Positions 14,178 to 14,739 of a stretch of 14,739 nt of DNA are shown here, one piece after another. The stretch comes from SIG603 sp964370115 (GTDB taxonomy: Bacteria > Bacillota > Clostridia > Oscillospirales > Acutalibacteraceae): assembly GCA_964370115.1 (NCBI GenBank), contig CAYJIA010000051.1, positions 1 through 14,739 on the forward strand, read 5' to 3'. The first letter of the stretch is position 1. Every line of letters starts with the position of its first letter. The notes below the pieces were generated by a model. It worked only from the letters and a program-made list of their open reading frames with translations. It searched no databases and was not told where the DNA came from. Both the position numbers and the translations under genes were made by a program.

Positions 14178-14739
14178 TTAGTTTTGTGTAGTTGTGTTTT
14201 CTTCATCGTCTTTTTTTCTTACGAAGAACATTACTACTACTTGAACTAGAGCTACCACACCAAATACTATGCTCCACATATCAAACACGATCATAGGCAT
14301 TGTAAAGTCTTGTGTGATTAGAAGTAGAACAATGCTAAATACTGCCATTATCGCTAAGCCTAGGCTTGTGAATAGACGTTTTTTATTTCTTTGCTCTCTA
14401 TCTTCCTCTGTTTCATACTCATCTTTTCTTGGTCTTACTACTAGATAACCTAGCGCTAGCACTACTGCTACTACTGTCATAATAAGGTCGAATAAGCTCC
14501 ATGAACCGCCTGCGGCTAGTGGTAGTTCTTCGTCTTCAATTACAACATCGTCAGGCGCATCAGTTTGTGGTACTGTGTCGTCTGGGATTTCAGTAGTTTC
14601 TTCGTCTGGTGTATCTGTTGTAGGTGTTTCATCGTCAGGTATTGTTATTGTATCTGCTGGTGCAGTTATTGTAAGCTCACCTGGGATAAATGTTACTGTG
14701 TAGTTTGTGTTGTTTCCAACTTGTGCACCTGTTAGCGCG
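14178..14739 (-). CDS. C-terminal part of a surface protein with a three-helix membrane anchor (5' end outside the window)
   Basis: The frame is open from the window edge to the stop at 14178, giving the last 186 residues of a larger protein. Residues about 12-30 (NYTVTFIPGELTIT) resemble the last strands of an MBG-like repeat common in Gram-positive surface proteins. A Thr/Pro/Asp/Glu stalk follows (33-71) with repeated PDD/PDE. Then come LPLAAGGSWSLFDL (72-85) and three hydrophobic helices at about 80-101, 122-141 and 150-173. A charged loop (102-121) and the tail RKKDDEENTTTQN end the protein. The positive-inside rule gives N-out/C-in, with the ectodomain outside. There is no LPXTG plus single helix. 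The PM-IVFD-W block (148-155) recalls a C-terminal anchor seen in other clostridial surface proteins, from memory. Ligand or role is unknown. Confidence 0.85.
   Translation of the reverse strand, partial: ALTGAQVGNNTNYTVTFIPGELTITAPADTITIPDDETPTTDTPDEETTEIPDDTVPQTDAPDDVVIEDEELPLAAGGSWSLFDLIMTVVAVVLALGYLVVRPRKDEYETEEDREQRNKKRLFTSLGLAIMAVFSIVLLLITQDFTMPMIVFDMWSIVFGVVALVQVVVMFFVRKKDDEENTTTQN
14548..14639 (-). repeat. Imperfect repeat coding the PDD/PDE stalk
   Basis: TCGTC(A/T)GG occurs at 14548, 14578, 14602 and 14632, spaced 30, 24 and 30 nt. On the minus strand each encodes Pro-Asp-Asp/Glu at the same frame position in the surface-protein stalk. The spacing, in multiples of 6 nt, suggests growth by in-frame duplication. 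Confidence 0.6.

Noticed and set aside
14178..14480. A separate 100-aa membrane protein starting at the ATG at 14480
   Set aside because: The same frame stays open from 14480 to the window edge and encodes a coherent stalk and repeat sequence, and no ribosome binding site precedes that ATG, so it is an internal methionine of a larger protein.
14502..14531. LPLAAG as an LPXTG-type sortase signal
   Set aside because: The fifth residue is Ala rather than Gly, the Thr is missing, and the following region has three helices and a long charged loop instead of one helix and a short basic tail.

Overview
The window looks like chromosome of a low-GC Gram-positive bacterium, most likely a Clostridia-type Firmicute. 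The signs are AT-rich intergenic DNA, GGAGG-type ribosome binding sites throughout, TTG as well as ATG starts, sigma-A-like promoters with 16-18 bp spacers, and Gram-positive-type families (NatA/B-like ABC exporter, NrdR, ABC-F, MtaB, UMF1 transporter, surface protein with an MBG-like repeat). The species cannot be named from the sequence. No insertion sequence, phage gene, CRISPR array or rRNA was seen.

Layout. A tRNA-Thr(TGT) gene reads left from a full-consensus promoter. Back to back with it, a three-gene operon reads right: NatA-like ATPase, ABC-2 permease, and a GT39-like multipass membrane protein. A bidirectional terminator separates this operon from nrdR and a TIM-barrel sugar-phosphate isomerase-like gene, both reading left. 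The isomerase gene and the next rightward operon (ABC-F ATPase, then mtaB 2 nt later) have divergent promoters whose -35 boxes overlap inside one palindrome. A UMF1-family MFS transporter follows with its own promoter. It meets a leftward aldo/keto reductase at a second bidirectional terminator, whose stem shares a 10-bp core with the first.

The right part holds two divergent GGDEF genes, predicted diguanylate cyclases. One is soluble (GAF-PAS-GGDEF, no RxxD inhibitory site) and reads left. The other is membrane-bound (CHASE-GGDEF, RxxD present) and reads right. After a third bidirectional terminator, the right edge carries the C-terminal 186 residues of a surface protein cut by the window end. 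It ends in a Thr/Pro/Asp/Glu stalk and an unusual three-helix membrane anchor instead of an LPXTG signal.

The genes fall into several small independent transcription units: export and glycan modification, dNTP-synthesis control, translation and tRNA modification, redox and transport, c-di-GMP signalling, and cell surface. The least described element is the three-helix C-terminal anchor. The most striking regulatory structures are the overlapping divergent promoters at 5306-5352 and the palindromes at the tRNA and reductase promoters.
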